From assembly GCF_030272615.1 (NCBI RefSeq), contig NC_081406.1, forward strand, positions 144,143,041-144,207,040: a stretch of DNA of 64,000 nt, in the 5' to 3' direction. This document shows positions 34,161 through 46,300 of the stretch, piece after piece. Source of the stretch: Cryptomeria japonica (taxonomy: Eukaryota; Streptophyta; Pinopsida; Cupressales; Cupressaceae). The notes below the pieces were generated by a model. It ran no database searches and was not told the origin of the DNA. It saw only the letters and a list, made by a program, of their open reading frames with translations. Position numbers and translations under genes: made by a program. The stretch's first letter is position 1, and each line of letters starts with the position of its first letter.

Positions 34161-35374
34161 TGGCAAATAACAAGGCAACCATGCCTAAAAGGGCACTTTA
34201 TGATCGGAAAGAAATAAAAAAAGTCCAGTGCCAGACCATTATTAAAAACCCAATGACCCTCTTGGTTAGAAGACAAGATAGTTGGAGAAAGAAATTTTGG
34301 TCCCTCTTTTTGGAAGAGACAACCTTGCAAGATGCAGAAAATGTTGGGGCCATGAAATGAGGATTTGCCTTGGACTTGCTTGACGCAGGGGATGCATTTG
34401 CCAAATAATCCATAAGGGATTATCTTCTTCAAATTGAATTTTTGGTTACTGGGTTTACTTTCAAATAGTCAAAAAAATAGATTGATTATGTGCAGTGAAA
34501 TGGTTGTTATATTGGCCTCCCTTGCAAGCACTTTATACTTAGCCGTTGCAAAGCAAAGCCCTTATGGTCAGGTATCCACGGCTAGAAATGAGGATTCTCT
34601 GGCAATCGGTTCATTACATGGTGGATTCGAGTTCTGTAGCATGCAAAGCTTTGATTTCATTCTCTGCCAACACAATCCGCTCGTTCCATGGCGGATTCAG
34701 CATCCCAAACCTTCAGATATCCATTTCATGAACAAAGTGTGAGGAAATTAATGAGACTATTGTTGAATGTAAAAGCATTGATGATATCCCTTCTACCATA
34801 TTCATAGTTAATGGCCATAACTTATTTCTAACATCAAATTTGGCACACTTACATCTGTGAAGTAAAGCTCCATGAGCTCCATGTATCCATGATGGTCTAA
34901 ATAATTGCAGTGAAATATGCTCCACAGATTATCTACGAATACCTGTCAAAATCACTATACACCTACAAAGGTGGCAGTAACCTATCATAGTAACCTATCA
35001 GTAGATTTTATTGGACAATACCTAAAAAATAAATCTGTTTGATCTTTTTCCAAAACCTCTAATCCAAAATTACGCTTTCATCTTCAAGTAAATTGCATTT
35101 CCACCTTTGACAAGATCATAGAAAAATGATAACCCTGAAAAAATCCTCATTGCCAAAGGCTCACTAAAAATTTAGACATAAAATCATAAATAATTCAATA
35201 ATAATTATAGAATAAAACTAGAAATTAATGTGTTGTTAGTGATGGGTCACTCACATAAAGTATATATAAGCCACAATGGCATTCAATTTATATAGCATTT
35301 GTGATACTAAAAATATATTTGTTTTTTGGAAACACAAAAATAACACCTAGAATAATCCAAAACATAAATATATC
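34161..35374. other. Unique-looking DNA, no gene recognised
   Basis: Base composition at 34180-34920 is more balanced than the surroundings, and overlapping short frames exist on both strands (for example 34434-34742 plus, 34713-34925 minus). None shows a motif I know. It could be decayed gene or element sequence; 34930-35374 is AT-rich and empty. Confidence 0.35.
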
Positions 35375-35730
35375 TCTTTAGGGGAGCCTATAGAGGTTAT
35401 TTTTCACAAACTCATTCAAGAAAACATGGCCACTTTTTCTAAGACCCAACTATTCAACTAGTCAAAACAAAAGCTTGCTTTGGAAAAGGATAATGAGTAA
35501 TATGAGTATCAGTGAATTAAAAGAAACATAGTAAGAAAATGTATTGATCTTAATAATAATATCCAAGATTTTATTGATAAGGGTGAAATGGAGATTGAAG
35601 GGAATCCCTGCACACTACCTAATGAGAAATTAGGTATCTACTAAGATCTGATGATACCTCATAATTCTAGGACCCATAATATAAGGGGCAAAACTCTAAT
35701 GAAAAGATCAATAACTTTCAATGCTTAAAT
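35375..35730 (+). pseudogene. Fragment of a Tat gag nucleocapsid region
   Basis: The plus strand reads SLGEPIEVIFHKLIQENMAT, stops, then NNIQDFIDKGEMEIEGN. These match the linker and post-nucleocapsid part of the Tat gags here (PLGEPLESVFKKLVANKV near 24464; IQDLIDRGDIEIEGN near 24646). Several stops and no LTRs: an old, isolated scrap, 180 bp from the cyclophilin exon. Confidence 0.7.
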
Positions 35731-35913
35731 TTGGAAAATTCTACACTTGACACCTAAAATTAATAGCCTAGAACTACTATTCTTCCAAAAGATCCAAAAT
35801 CAATCAAATAAAAAAGGAAAATTTTTCAAGAAATTGTTACACTTAATTCAGGGTTTAAGGGGCAAGATTACAAAACATAAGGCAAAAAAAAGAATGTAAA
35901 GTTGCTAAACCAC

Positions 35914-36207
35914 CTTGAAGTGCTCATTTCCAAAACTTTTAGCAGAGTCCACTACAGATATCCACCATGATAGCTCTTCATGTTTCACATCCAAATCACA
36001 TGGCCAATCTAGATATATGTCTCCATCTTTAAAGAAGTTAACAACACCATCATCCTCACCTTCTGGTATCTCTCCACAGTTTGCAATTATGATATCAATC
36101 GTGGGACAATCATTGTCACCAGTAGAAATGTGCTCAATTTCCCTTATAACTCCCTTTCCTTTTATTACTTTTCCAAATACCACATGCTTTCCATCTAGAT
36201 GGGAGGT
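35914..36207 (-). CDS. CYP40: Cyclophilin-40 (peptidyl-prolyl isomerase), single exon
   Basis: A 294-bp open stretch on the minus strand encodes 98 codons typical of the C-terminal end of a cyclophilin domain and the start of the cyclophilin-40 linker: HLDGKHVVFGKVIKGKGVI, TGDNDCPTIDIIIANCGEIP, EGEDDG, DGDIYLDWP, LSWWISVVDSAK, FGNEHFK. CYP40 is an Hsp90 co-chaperone with an N-terminal isomerase and C-terminal TPR repeats. The stretch is bounded by AG on the 5' side (36209-36208) and GT (AAG/GTGGTT) on the 3' side, both in phase 0, so it looks like a genuine exon rather than a processed copy. No neighbouring exon was found. It may be part of a gene with very long introns or a captured or duplicated exon; some substitutions (IYLDWPCDLDVKHE) look relaxed. 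Confidence 0.75.
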
Positions 36208-36644
36208 CTATATTCAACAAAGAGAACATTTCTTTAAGACATTCTATCAAATAGTTCAGGTGCCTTGTATATGCTTCCATAATTACATATACACATAATT
36301 GAACATTTTAAACTATAATATTTAGTAAAATATTGAGGAGGATATTTATCGAGCCTACTCTATATTAAGGTGCGTAGGGATTATCATTGGAGCACATTAG
36401 CTAAAGTAGTTGGTACTACATTGTTATCAGCTAAAGTAGTCGGTACTACATTGTTATCATTATTATTATTTTATTATCTTTTTTGTTATAACATTACTAT
36501 TAGGTTTTGTGTTTTCACTTCGCTATTAGTAATCATATCACCTGTATCATTGTCTATATGCCTATTAACAATTATCATGTGCATCATATCTAAATATTAT
36601 ATTTTTTATTATATCATTGTGTATCATCCAAATGTACCTATCCA
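36208..36644. other. Spacer with a 30-bp tandem repeat
   Basis: Two adjacent copies of a 30-bp unit (AGCTAAAGTAGTTGGTACTA... ) at 36399-36428 and 36429-36458. Otherwise AT-rich with nothing recognised. Confidence 0.6.
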
Positions 36645-37533
36645 AAATCACCCAAGAATCATTAACATTATCTAAACAGAAAATTAGCGCATCTTGTAAA
36701 GTATTACTTGCAACATTGGCTTCCTTACTGTCACGTTGATTTTTGTCTCCTTGTTTGTTTTTTTGAGACCAACAATCTTTCTTTAAATGTCCTATCTTTT
36801 CATAGTACCAGCAATCCTTTCTTCCTCTATATTGAGAGTGTCCTTTCTTTGACTTCCCACATAACTTCTCATGATTTCCTATGTTTTTTCTTCTTTCCTT
36901 TGGTCTTTCCCTATTCTCTACTTTCAAAGAAATACTTGATGATGTTGAAGTCTCACCTGTGCTTTTCTATTGTATTTCCTCTCTTAGGATAACACCAACA
37001 AAATCATCAAATTTCAAAGTGCTTGTACCAGAGATAGAGTTACTTACAATCATATCCAAGCTATTCCAACTTTTTGGCAAAGAACATAAAATTAAGAGAG
37101 CCCTAACCTCTTCATCAAAGTTGACATTTACAAAAGTCAATTGGTTGGTAACTATATTAAATATATTTAAATCATCTTCACTACAAATCCTTCATCGCTC
37201 ATTTTCATATTAAACAAATGCTTCATAAGAAATACCTTATTCAAAGCTAAGGGTTTCTCATACAATTTAGCCAGTGCTATCAACATGGATTCAATTGTTG
37301 TTGCTTTTGATATATTGAATACTACAAATGGTGCAAGGCACTTGCTGAATGGTCTTTAGTTCCTTTATGTCCAAAATCTCTCAATCTTCATCTGACATCA
37401 TAGTAGGCTTCTTTGTCTTTCCTTGCAATGGCTGCCACAGATCCTTTTAATATAGGTAATCCTCCATCTACATTTTCCATAATTGATAATTCTGGTTGTT
37501 GAACTTCTTGACCTTGAATTTAGTTTCTTCCAT
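36645..37533 (-). pseudogene. Copia gag with start of protease, broken and truncated
   Basis: From ATG at 37533 the minus strand reads MEETKFKVKKFNNQNYQLWK, a standard plant Copia Gag start, then a capsid region with stops and shifts, and a nucleocapsid box DCWYYEKIGHLKKDC near 36800. The second zinc-knuckle cysteine is replaced by tyrosine. It ends at SWVILD (about 36650), where the protease motif LDSGA should follow; the rest of pol is missing. The element is truncated here by deletion. Confidence 0.85.
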
Positions 37534-37581
37534 TTCTCCTACTCAAATCTGAAAGTCCCTACCAATTTACAAAAATACACA

Positions 37582-37594
37582 GCTCTGGTACCAA
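37582..37594 (-). other. Primer-binding site of the Copia fragment
   Basis: The minus strand reads TTGGTACCAGAGC directly after the LTR, close to the tRNA-Met site TGGTATCAGAGC. Confidence 0.8.
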
Positions 37595-37595
37595 T

Positions 37596-37959
37596 TGTTA
37601 GGGTTTAGGTAGATCCAGAGGAAATACAAATGAACAATTATATGTAGATTCAAATACACAAAAATGAAGAATAATACACAACACAAATAACACAGAGATT
37701 TAATGTGGTTCACCTAAGGTGGGATACATCCACAGAACATAGTTGTTCAACCTTTTCTTATTATCTAGTAAAAAATAATACGACACCATTACAAAGCCTT
37801 TTTCATTCCAGGCACTTATAACATGCAATTTTTAGGGCAACCTACAAAGTCAACTTTTTAGAGGTTTTTCCAAAGTCATTTTTTTCAAAAAATAACTAAC
37901 ACCAAAAAATAACATCACGGATGTTTAGTATTTGCATGATTAGTCATCACATACCAACA
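37596..37959 (-). repeat. 5' LTR of the Copia fragment
   Basis: 364 bp; on the minus strand TGTTGGTATGTGATG to AACCCTAACA, with GTGAACCACATTAAATCTCTG inside, as in the solo LTR at 5405. The start is inferred from the TGTTGG terminus; no partner LTR remains. Confidence 0.75.
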
Positions 37960-39020
37960 ACCCTCTTACCAATCTCCAACTTGAGTGTAAGCATGCGTGA
38001 TGATGTTCAAACTATAACAAAAAATTTTTAAAGCCTTTCCAACAATCCCATTTTTAACATTACCAACTACCAATGGAATTCCTCAAACCACATTAAATCA
38101 ACCATTTTTTCAAATAGGTCACTTGTCTTCTCTAGGTTTTTTACAATCTGCATATAAGCTAAGTGTGTGGAGAGAGAATTAACTTAATCCAACTCTTCTG
38201 GGAGTAGAAATTGCCTAAGTATGAACAATACACAATTAAAATTTACATTAACATATTTTTCTTGAAGGTTATAAAGACAGACATAGAACACATGGACCGT
38301 TTAACAAAAGCCTCAAAGAAAAGTAGATGACAACACACAAGCAGTTAATCCACCTAAATGAATTATTTTCAGTTGTAGGAGTGGAAAAGTAAAGTAGTGA
38401 TCATGAGAAAGTATACTTAGCTCTAAAATATTTCTCAAGCAAGCAATAAAACCCGCCTTTCTTTTAGTCTAATACTTGCACATGCTTTATATCTAAAAAT
38501 AGTCGGAAAATGCTAAGAAAATTGTGGATAACCTATGTACCCTTTGAATTCCTTGAGACCATGTTTTCTTTAGAGAATTTGTCACCCTTCCAAGTTTCAT
38601 GTCTTCATGCTCTCACTTTGACTCCTATCCACATCCCATACTTAAACTCTCCTCTCTCTAGGTACCATCTCTACCCAAATGCCTTTCTATCCTCCATCTT
38701 CTCCTCTACCACACAACCTCTAGTTTGCCCATACTCTTTTCATCCTAAATAAAAAATAAATTGGAAGTATGAGAGTAATAAAAGACAATTATACGTTATT
38801 TTAAAAAACTAAATACAAAAAGGATAAGTACTTAGTTTGAGGTCTAGTGAAAAATATAAGATTTGATATATTGCTAAATTTTAGATGCCTTGGCCCTAGA
38901 AATGTATAGTCTCTAATTGCACTTTGCCTCACGATGGGAGAGTTTTGTTTGCATTGAGGGTAGAAGTTGTGGATCTAGATTAGATCCATGCTCAGATGTA
39001 TATTCAAAAATTCTGAATGT
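37960..39020. other. AT-rich DNA, nothing recognised
   Basis: The 80-codon plus frame at 38510-38752 has no known motif. No element end was found. Confidence 0.5.
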
Positions 39021-39190
39021 TGAGAGAGGATAAAGCATTAATAAGAATTCAAAGATCATCCATTTTTTAAGTTGTCTTAGTCATTTGTAACAGTCAAATA
39101 AATGATGGATCATGGAATTGCTAGCTGAATTCATTCAAATTTTACACCCACCTCTATATTTGTGTTGAGAGAGGATAAAGCTTTAATAAG
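39021..39190 (+). repeat. Tandem duplication (145-bp unit) at the Tat insertion site
   Basis: The unit TGAGAGAGGATAAAGC... starts at 39021 and restarts at 39166 (145-bp period). The second copy is interrupted at 39190 by the 18.6-kb element and resumes at 57760 (AATTTAAAGATCATCC...) to 57869. The duplication is therefore older than the insertion. Confidence 0.85.
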
Positions 39191-40605
39191 TGTAGTCACA
39201 TAAATCTGTCCATTTTAATTAAATGAATATTCTCTATTTATTTGATTAAAAATCCATTAGCCATCAGTTAATTAAATTAATATTTAATTAATTCATCTTC
39301 AAACATTCTCCTATTAATTAAATAAATTATTCAATTTATTTTAATTCATTCATTAAACCAAATTCAAATCAATTAAATGAATAAATCATATTTATTTCAT
39401 TTAATCCCCTATTCCTCTTTTAAATAAATTAAATAAAACATTTATTTAAGTCATTTATTCCCCCCCCACCCCCCCAACTTGCATTTTCCTACAAATGCAA
39501 CTTGCACACATTTATTAAAATAAATGAATTTTTATTTTAATAAAATCCTATTTTCCCTCACCCACCAAACCCACTTGCAAATCTAATCCCCTTCTAGATT
39601 CTTCTAACCCCTTCCTAATTAGCCTAATCCATTCCCTAATTATTGTCACATTCATAAGCAACTTGGAATCACTTCTCAAAGACTTCAAAGTCTTTGAAAA
39701 GTATTTAATGCTTTGTGTGTTCAACAATTTAACCTCCAAAATCTTCCAAAACCACTAATGGCTCTTACATGACCATTTATGGCTTTTACATAACCATTTA
39801 TGGTTATTTCAACTTGCACTCATGTGTCTCCTCAAGCATTTATTGCTTTGACCATGGTTATCCCTTTTGCCTTTGCACAAGAGTTTATCCATTCGATAAA
39901 AGCTTTATTCTTTGAATAAAGAATTTATTCATTCAACTAACCTTGACCCTAACCCCCAAGTTAACTCTCAGGTCATGCCAAACATTTAATGCTTATTCCC
40001 TCTCCTCTCAACCTATCTCACATTGACACTTGTCATCCTAGGATTGGGTTGAAAGCCCTCACATGGATCTCAAATCATTCACTCTTGACCCTTGTTGAGA
40101 TTACTCAATCTCAACCATCCATTGCTCCATTTTTCCTATAAATAGAGCCCATTTCTTCATAATCCAGATCCTGAAAACTTGCATGCATTTAATCTATAGT
40201 GAATTTTAGAGAGCATATAATTGTCATTTTGGTTTAAAACAAATCATGTTATCATCTATAGCATCTAGTATCAACGTTTCATTCATATTTAGAGAAAATA
40301 TTTTAATCTTGAATCTCCATAAGCATCCATAGTGCAAAAAGCTGCTGAGAGCTACACTATTTTGGAACTTGGAGAGGAGAGTTACAAGGAAGGAGAAACT
40401 ACCAGCATGGTAGAGAGAATTTGGAGGAGCTTAGTTGCTTTTTGTAGATTCCTTAAGCTTTCTTTTTGTTTAGTAGTGTCTTTCTTGATATGCTTGCTTA
40501 GGATAGTTTTTAATTTATGATTTCCTAACATCTAATAATCAACTTCTTGTTGTTTCTTGTTCAGGTGTTTGTTTATCCTAACCTTGTCCTTTTTGCAGAG
40601 CATCA
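39191..40605 (+). repeat. 5' LTR of the 18.6-kb Tat element
   Basis: 1415 bp from TGTAGTCACATAAATC to GCAGAGCATCA. The first 360 bp hold a series of AT palindromes built on AAATAAA/TTTATTT. TATA box TATAAATA at 40137-40144. The 62-codon frame at 40332 starts with GTG, recurs in the other LTR and is not considered a gene. Confidence 0.93.
40137..40144 (+). promoter_or_regulatory. LTR TATA box
   Basis: CCTATAAATAGAGCCC, about 470 bp before the LTR end; repeated in the 3' LTR near 57287. It predicts the start of the genomic RNA about 30 bp downstream. Confidence 0.7.
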
Positions 40606-40607
40606 TT

Positions 40608-40627
40608 TGGTGAACCCGACGTGAATC
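40608..40627 (+). other. Primer-binding site, tRNA-Trp type
   Basis: TGGTGAACCCGACGTGAATC begins two bases after the LTR. From memory it is the exact complement of the last 20 bases (with CCA) of plant cytosolic tRNA-Trp. Confidence 0.75.
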
Positions 40628-40697
40628 CAAGCACCCAAAAACTTAAAAAAAAAAAACCAACTAACATGTTTGAATGTTGAAATTGACACATGGGTCA

Positions 40698-40980
40698 CGC
40701 TTTAGCACTTTTGATCGTGTTGTAGCGCTATTGCAACTTGTTATTCTAGCACTATTGTTTTTACAATAGCGCTATTGTTTTTACAATAGCGCTATTGTCT
40801 CAAGTTTAGCGCTATTGTGCTGGTTTTAGTGCTTTTGTGCTTATTTCAGCACTTTTGAGTTTGTTCTAGCGTGTTTGTATTCACTATCAAATTCTTCTTT
40901 TAGCGCTTTTGTTTCTGTAAAAACATGTTTTTGGTTAACTAGTGCTTCTGTTTTCACACAGACTAGCGCTATTGTAATAG
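40698..40980 (+). repeat. Leader array: AGCGCTATTGT motif every 18-21 bp
   Basis: About twelve copies of TAGCGCTATTGT or TAGCGCTTTTGT-like units on the plus strand between the primer site and gag. Two adjacent copies share the extended unit TTTTTACAATAGCGCTATTG. The motif recurs, reverse-complemented, at 55549-55787. Confidence 0.85.
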
Positions 40981-43349
40981 AAAATTATAAGGAAGGCCTT
41001 GTAACCAAAAATTTGATTTGTTTTAGGCTTGTGGAAGCCCCCCCTTAGGTGTGGATTTTACTAACTATTTGCTTTTTGTGCAGGTCTAAAACTCACTTCC
41101 TTAGAATCAAAATTTTGTTTTTAGTGTTTTAAAAATTGAACAAAACAAATTTGTTTTCTTGCAAGATTAGGATCATTTGCATTTGGTGCTCTAAAAATTG
41201 AACAAAACAAATTTACTTCCTTGCAAGTTAGGTTCATTTTATTTTGGTGCTTAAAACAAGACAAGACAAAGTTGTTTCTTGCGTCAAACTAAAATTTACA
41301 ATCCACACTTCAAAATTTTGATGCAAATAAAATTCACAATCAACTTGTCTCAATTTTTTTTGCAAAAGCTATTTACTTCAAGCAAACCTGCTTTTTATTA
41401 AGTTGACTAGGATTTCATTTTCCTAGTTACTTAAACATATTGCCTTTGAAGTTAAAAAGAACATCATGGTTGTTGGAGCAACATCTCCAATTAGATAGAA
41501 AATCATTGCAATGACAAGTTAAAAAGAACAAGTGTTTTTCATGATTGGCACACTTGTGCAAAAGGTTGGTCGAGTGGTCTTACTTCTAACACACACTATC
41601 CTCTCCCTTGGATTTTGTGGTCCTAGGTGCAAGAGAAAAGTGTTAGTAACACTCAAAATTTTTATCTTTTTAAGAGAGGCCTGCCAAGAGACACATCACT
41701 CTTGGGAACGACCTCACGCAGTAAATCCTTCGAGCTGCTATAGAAATCAGGTGAGAGCGAAAGTTGTAGCCTTGGGTATAGCTGTTCCTACAGTGTAACT
41801 TGTCGAAAGGACAAATGGGCCCCACCAAAAGTTACAAGGCTCTTAAGTGAGTCACTGCAGAATGATCTTATGTCCAAAGACATCGAAAATTACTAAACAC
41901 CTTTAAGTAGTAGCCCACCCGTTTTATTGATTGAGGATATTTGTGATATAATTCAGTGCAAGAGCATAGATGGTTTTTCTCCCAAGATACTCACCATACA
42001 TATTTCCTTGAGTAGAAACATAGCTTTTTGAAAAGTCACTTGTGGCTTGATGAAAGTGATGACTCCCCCATCATAGGGATCATCTATTTGTTATGCTCGT
42101 ACAAGACTTAGTATATCACATCCTTACCTACCATGGCGGGATTCATAAGGTATGTAGTACAAAAGTCGAAGAAATAACAAGATGTGGGTTGAATTTATCA
42201 CAACTAGCCATTTGACCTTAGGGATACAAAGTGTTTGAAGTGTTTTCGTTTTAGTCAAGACCAAGTGCAAATTGAGCCAACTTCAGGCTTTGGAAAGAAA
42301 AACACCTAAAATACACTTAAAGGAAAGGGTCATAAAAAGTCCAAGGATTGGGTTGATCTAGACCCATACTCATTTGTGCCTTTTAGGCAACATTCTTGTG
42401 TTTGTGTGCTTTCTTTGTTTTCTTGTTAAAGAAACATCATAAAATCCAAAAATCAAAACAAGTATTCATCCAACCAAACATTTTTCAAAACAACCAAAAA
42501 GATCAAAAACAAAGAAAAGTATCAAATTTTATGACCATTCTTCACATCTTGAGAAAGAAGAATCTTCATCAAAACATCAACTTGAAAAGAAGACCATTGA
42601 GCTCAAATGCTTTGATCAAAAGGAGGAAATTCTTTTATCTAATAGACAAATCTTTGTCTCTCATAGAGTTTTTCTACGTCACATGTGTCTCCACCTTCAA
42701 GGCAAATCAAATGAATTTGATCTAGAGTCATTGAACCGTAGAGCTTTTTATGCAATATAGAGCTTTGAGTTATCACAAAAACCAAGGAGGCAAGATCAAT
42801 CCCAACTTCTTCCCAAACATTTATATCACATACAACGTAGCTCGAGAAATGCCACCAATGCTCGAAAGGGAAGAGGTAGAATTTGTTCCATTTGTGACAC
42901 AAAGCTTTTATTGAAGTTAAAACATCTCATCCATTCCCACATTCACTTCATCATCAATCTGTTTCAGCTCTCAAAAACATTAAGAGGTTCTTGTCCTAAG
43001 TTCTCTTTTGGATATTGCTTGAATCAAACACAAATAACTTTTAGATTGTTTCTACATCTAGGATAAGCTCATCCTAAGAGACATACCTATGTAGGTTAAA
43101 ACTAGCTTATGAGTGAATCCTCTCATTACTAGGTAGTTAAATCTATAAGACATCTCAGATTTCTCTAAACCTTATCACATCAAACCTCATCAAAAACAAA
43201 CAAGCAATTCAACGAAGAAAACTTTGGTAATATCTGCCTTTAAGTGCTAGAGATCTACATGCAAAACAACACACCAACCATCAATCTTTCATTTCATCAA
43301 AAAACTCATCATCATTTTCACCCAACTTCAACAAAAACTCATAAACAAA
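40981..43349. other. Leader between motif array and gag
   Basis: About 2.4 kb without a recognisable gene. A GC-balanced stretch lies at 41540-41900. Short frames (41532-41798, 42396-42725) have no known motif. Confidence 0.45.
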
Positions 43350-46300
43350 ATGGCTCATACCCGATCACAGTAAAGGCAACGAGAAATAGAAATTGAAGAA
43401 GAAGAGGAGGAAAATATCAATGAATTTCAAGAAGCACTTGGAGGATATGCGAATGACGAAAACCCAAGTACTCCTACTCCTGCAACAATAGAAAGGGCTC
43501 AGCACAACCCTCTCTTTAACAGACTGTTTGATGAAATACTCAGGAGAAATGTGGATGCTCACTTTTTAAAGCTTGCTCAAGAAGGAGCCAAACTCCCCTC
43601 TGACTTTGATCTTGCACAACTAAGACAAGCATCAGAACGACAAAGTCACCATGAAGAAGAAAGAGGTAGAGATCCCATCAGATATAACATCCCTCGAGGT
43701 AACCCACCACCTCCTCCTCCAAATGAAATAGAGATGTTGCAGCAACAAGTTGAAAATCTCGCCCAACAACTTCATAGTGGTGTGAAGACTAATCAATTTT
43801 CACTCAATGACATTTTTCCCTATCCCTTTGATAGGAATATTTATATACCACCTTTTCCATGAGGATTCGAAACACCCAAATTTGAAAAGTATAGAGGAAA
43901 GGGAGATCCTTGCGATCATGTCAGAGAATTCCATTTAGCTTGCCTCAAAGTGGCATACGAGGACACATACCTAATGTGACTTTTTCCCCAAAGCTTGGGA
44001 GGAACAACCACATCATGGTTTTCCTGACTACCAGGTGGCATTAGGACCTTTGAAGAGATAGTTCAGAAGTTATTGGCACATTACTCTCATAACATTGAAC
44101 GTGATATCACCATGGCTAATCTATGTAACACTAAACAAAAACCAGGTGAACTATTCTCAATATTCCTGCAACGATGGCATCAAATGTCTAGCAGACGTTC
44201 TCTTCAGTTACCTAAACAAGAACTAGTGGAAATATTTATTTCCAACTTAAACAAAGAAATGGAATTTCACCTGGATGTCAAAGACACAGACTCTTTCAAT
44301 GACATGATCACCAAAGGATTAAAATGTGAACGAGCTCTCATCAAGAAAGGACTTATCAAAATCTATAATGAACCAAAGGATGGTCCTCGCCCACACTTCA
44401 ATAGTGACAAACCAAGCTTCTGGAACAAAAACAAAAACGTCATCAACGACGGGGTTGTGGATGCAAGAACTATCAAAAGTGCACAACCTGTAGTTCGATT
44501 TGTAGGACAGAATCCCCCACCTCAGACTAACACAGTTGCTCCTCCAAATCAAGGCCGCATTAAATCTCACACTAAACCCTGACCTCGTCAACAAAAACAA
44601 AAGCGAACATACACTCCCTTAGGGGAACCCATCGAAATAGTATTACAACAATTGGTTTCTCAAAATCTGGTAACCCTACCCAAAACATCAAACTATGAAC
44701 CTCAAGTCAAACCTGCATGGTGGAGGGATACTAAACATTGTGATTTCCATCAAGGGAGAGGACACAAGACAAGCAATTGTCATAGATTGAAAGATCTTAT
44801 TCAGGATCTTATTGACCAAGGTGAAATCAAAATTGAAGGACATGACCCAAAAACAACAAACAATGATCATCTGATGTTCAAAAATCCACTTCCATCACAA
44901 GATCAAAGGGGTCCTTCCACTTCCAGGAGAGGTATTGATACCACTGATTATACGCAAGCTGCATATAATTACACTGTAAATCACCTATACGATGCCAGTG
45001 AACAAATTGCGACTATAACCATCAAAAATCCCAGCTCCACTTGCAATGTTGTTACACGTCGCAGCAAGATTACTATAAAAGTAGCTCCATAAGGCACCCC
45101 ATCTATCCCAAAGTAGTATAACCTTGTGGAACAGTTAGACAAAATGCCGGCACTGATATCTATCCTAGAGCTATTGCGCCTATCTCCATCCCATAAAACA
45201 ATCTTGGATCAAGCTCTCCAAGAGGCGTCAATCCCTGCAAACCTAAATACCAATCAGTTCCAAGCCATGATTGGAAGTCTAAAGTCATCACCTTGTCTCA
45301 CTTTTTCTAAAAGTGACAACTCTTCCTTCGAGCAACCTCATAACGCTTCACTACACATTGAAGGGTTTATCAACCAACATAGGATCAAGCGACTCTTGAT
45401 CGATAATGGAGCAGGCCTGAATATTTGTACACTGCAGTTGGTCACAGTTTTGGGATATGCCATTGAATCTATGGATCCTCGCAAGAAAATCACAATCAAA
45501 GCCTATGACGATGTAGAGCGTTCATCCAAAGGAGCTATGGTACTACCTATCTGAGTAGGCCCTATGGTGAAGCATATCATCTATCAAGTTCTGGACCTTC
45601 CTCTGCCATATAATCTATTGTTAGGAAGACCTTGGATACATGCCATGCAAGCCATTCCATCCACCTACCATCAATGTATCAAGTTCCCACATAACGATGT
45701 AGAGATCACAATCCTGGGTGATGCAAATCCCTTTGCATATTGTCATAATATCAGCCATCAACCAGAGATTACCGTTCCTAACAATAGAGAAGCCATCTCC
45801 TCCACATCATACATAAGTCCAGCCTCTCTTGCCAGTTCAAACACCACTATACCCAAGCAAGAAAATCTTAAGATGAAGATAATAGAGGAAGGACCTATGG
45901 AATACAATTTGAGTCAACTCTTTTGTATGGGACAAATGCCCACTTCTCCTAGAACACATGGAAAACCTCAGCAGTTACTTCAAATACCACTAATCACACT
46001 AGCATGTGCTTTGACGCCTTTCATCCTTGGGAAGAGTCAAGAAGAAGAAACCAAAGATGAGGACTTAGCGGAATGGATCTATAAAGATCCCATCACCATT
46101 GAGAAGTCGCAAGCTACACTTCCCACGGATCAGTATGGCAAAGGCCTCCTCATTATGCAAAGAATGGGTTACGATGGTCAGAGTGCTTTGGGACCTTGCA
46201 AACAAGGAAGACATGAACCACTGCTGCTAGAATTAAAGCCCAAGGATAATATAGGCCTAGGCTTTCAAAAGGAGATCTTTCCTAAGCTTATATTCAAAGG

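Noticed and set aside
34161-34925. Possible decayed host gene (balanced composition, overlapping ORFs)
   Set aside because: No domain recognised in any frame; insufficient support.
40332-40520. 62-codon ORF conserved with 57481-57669
   Set aside because: Both copies are in the LTRs of one element, start with GTG, and are conserved only because LTRs are duplicates.
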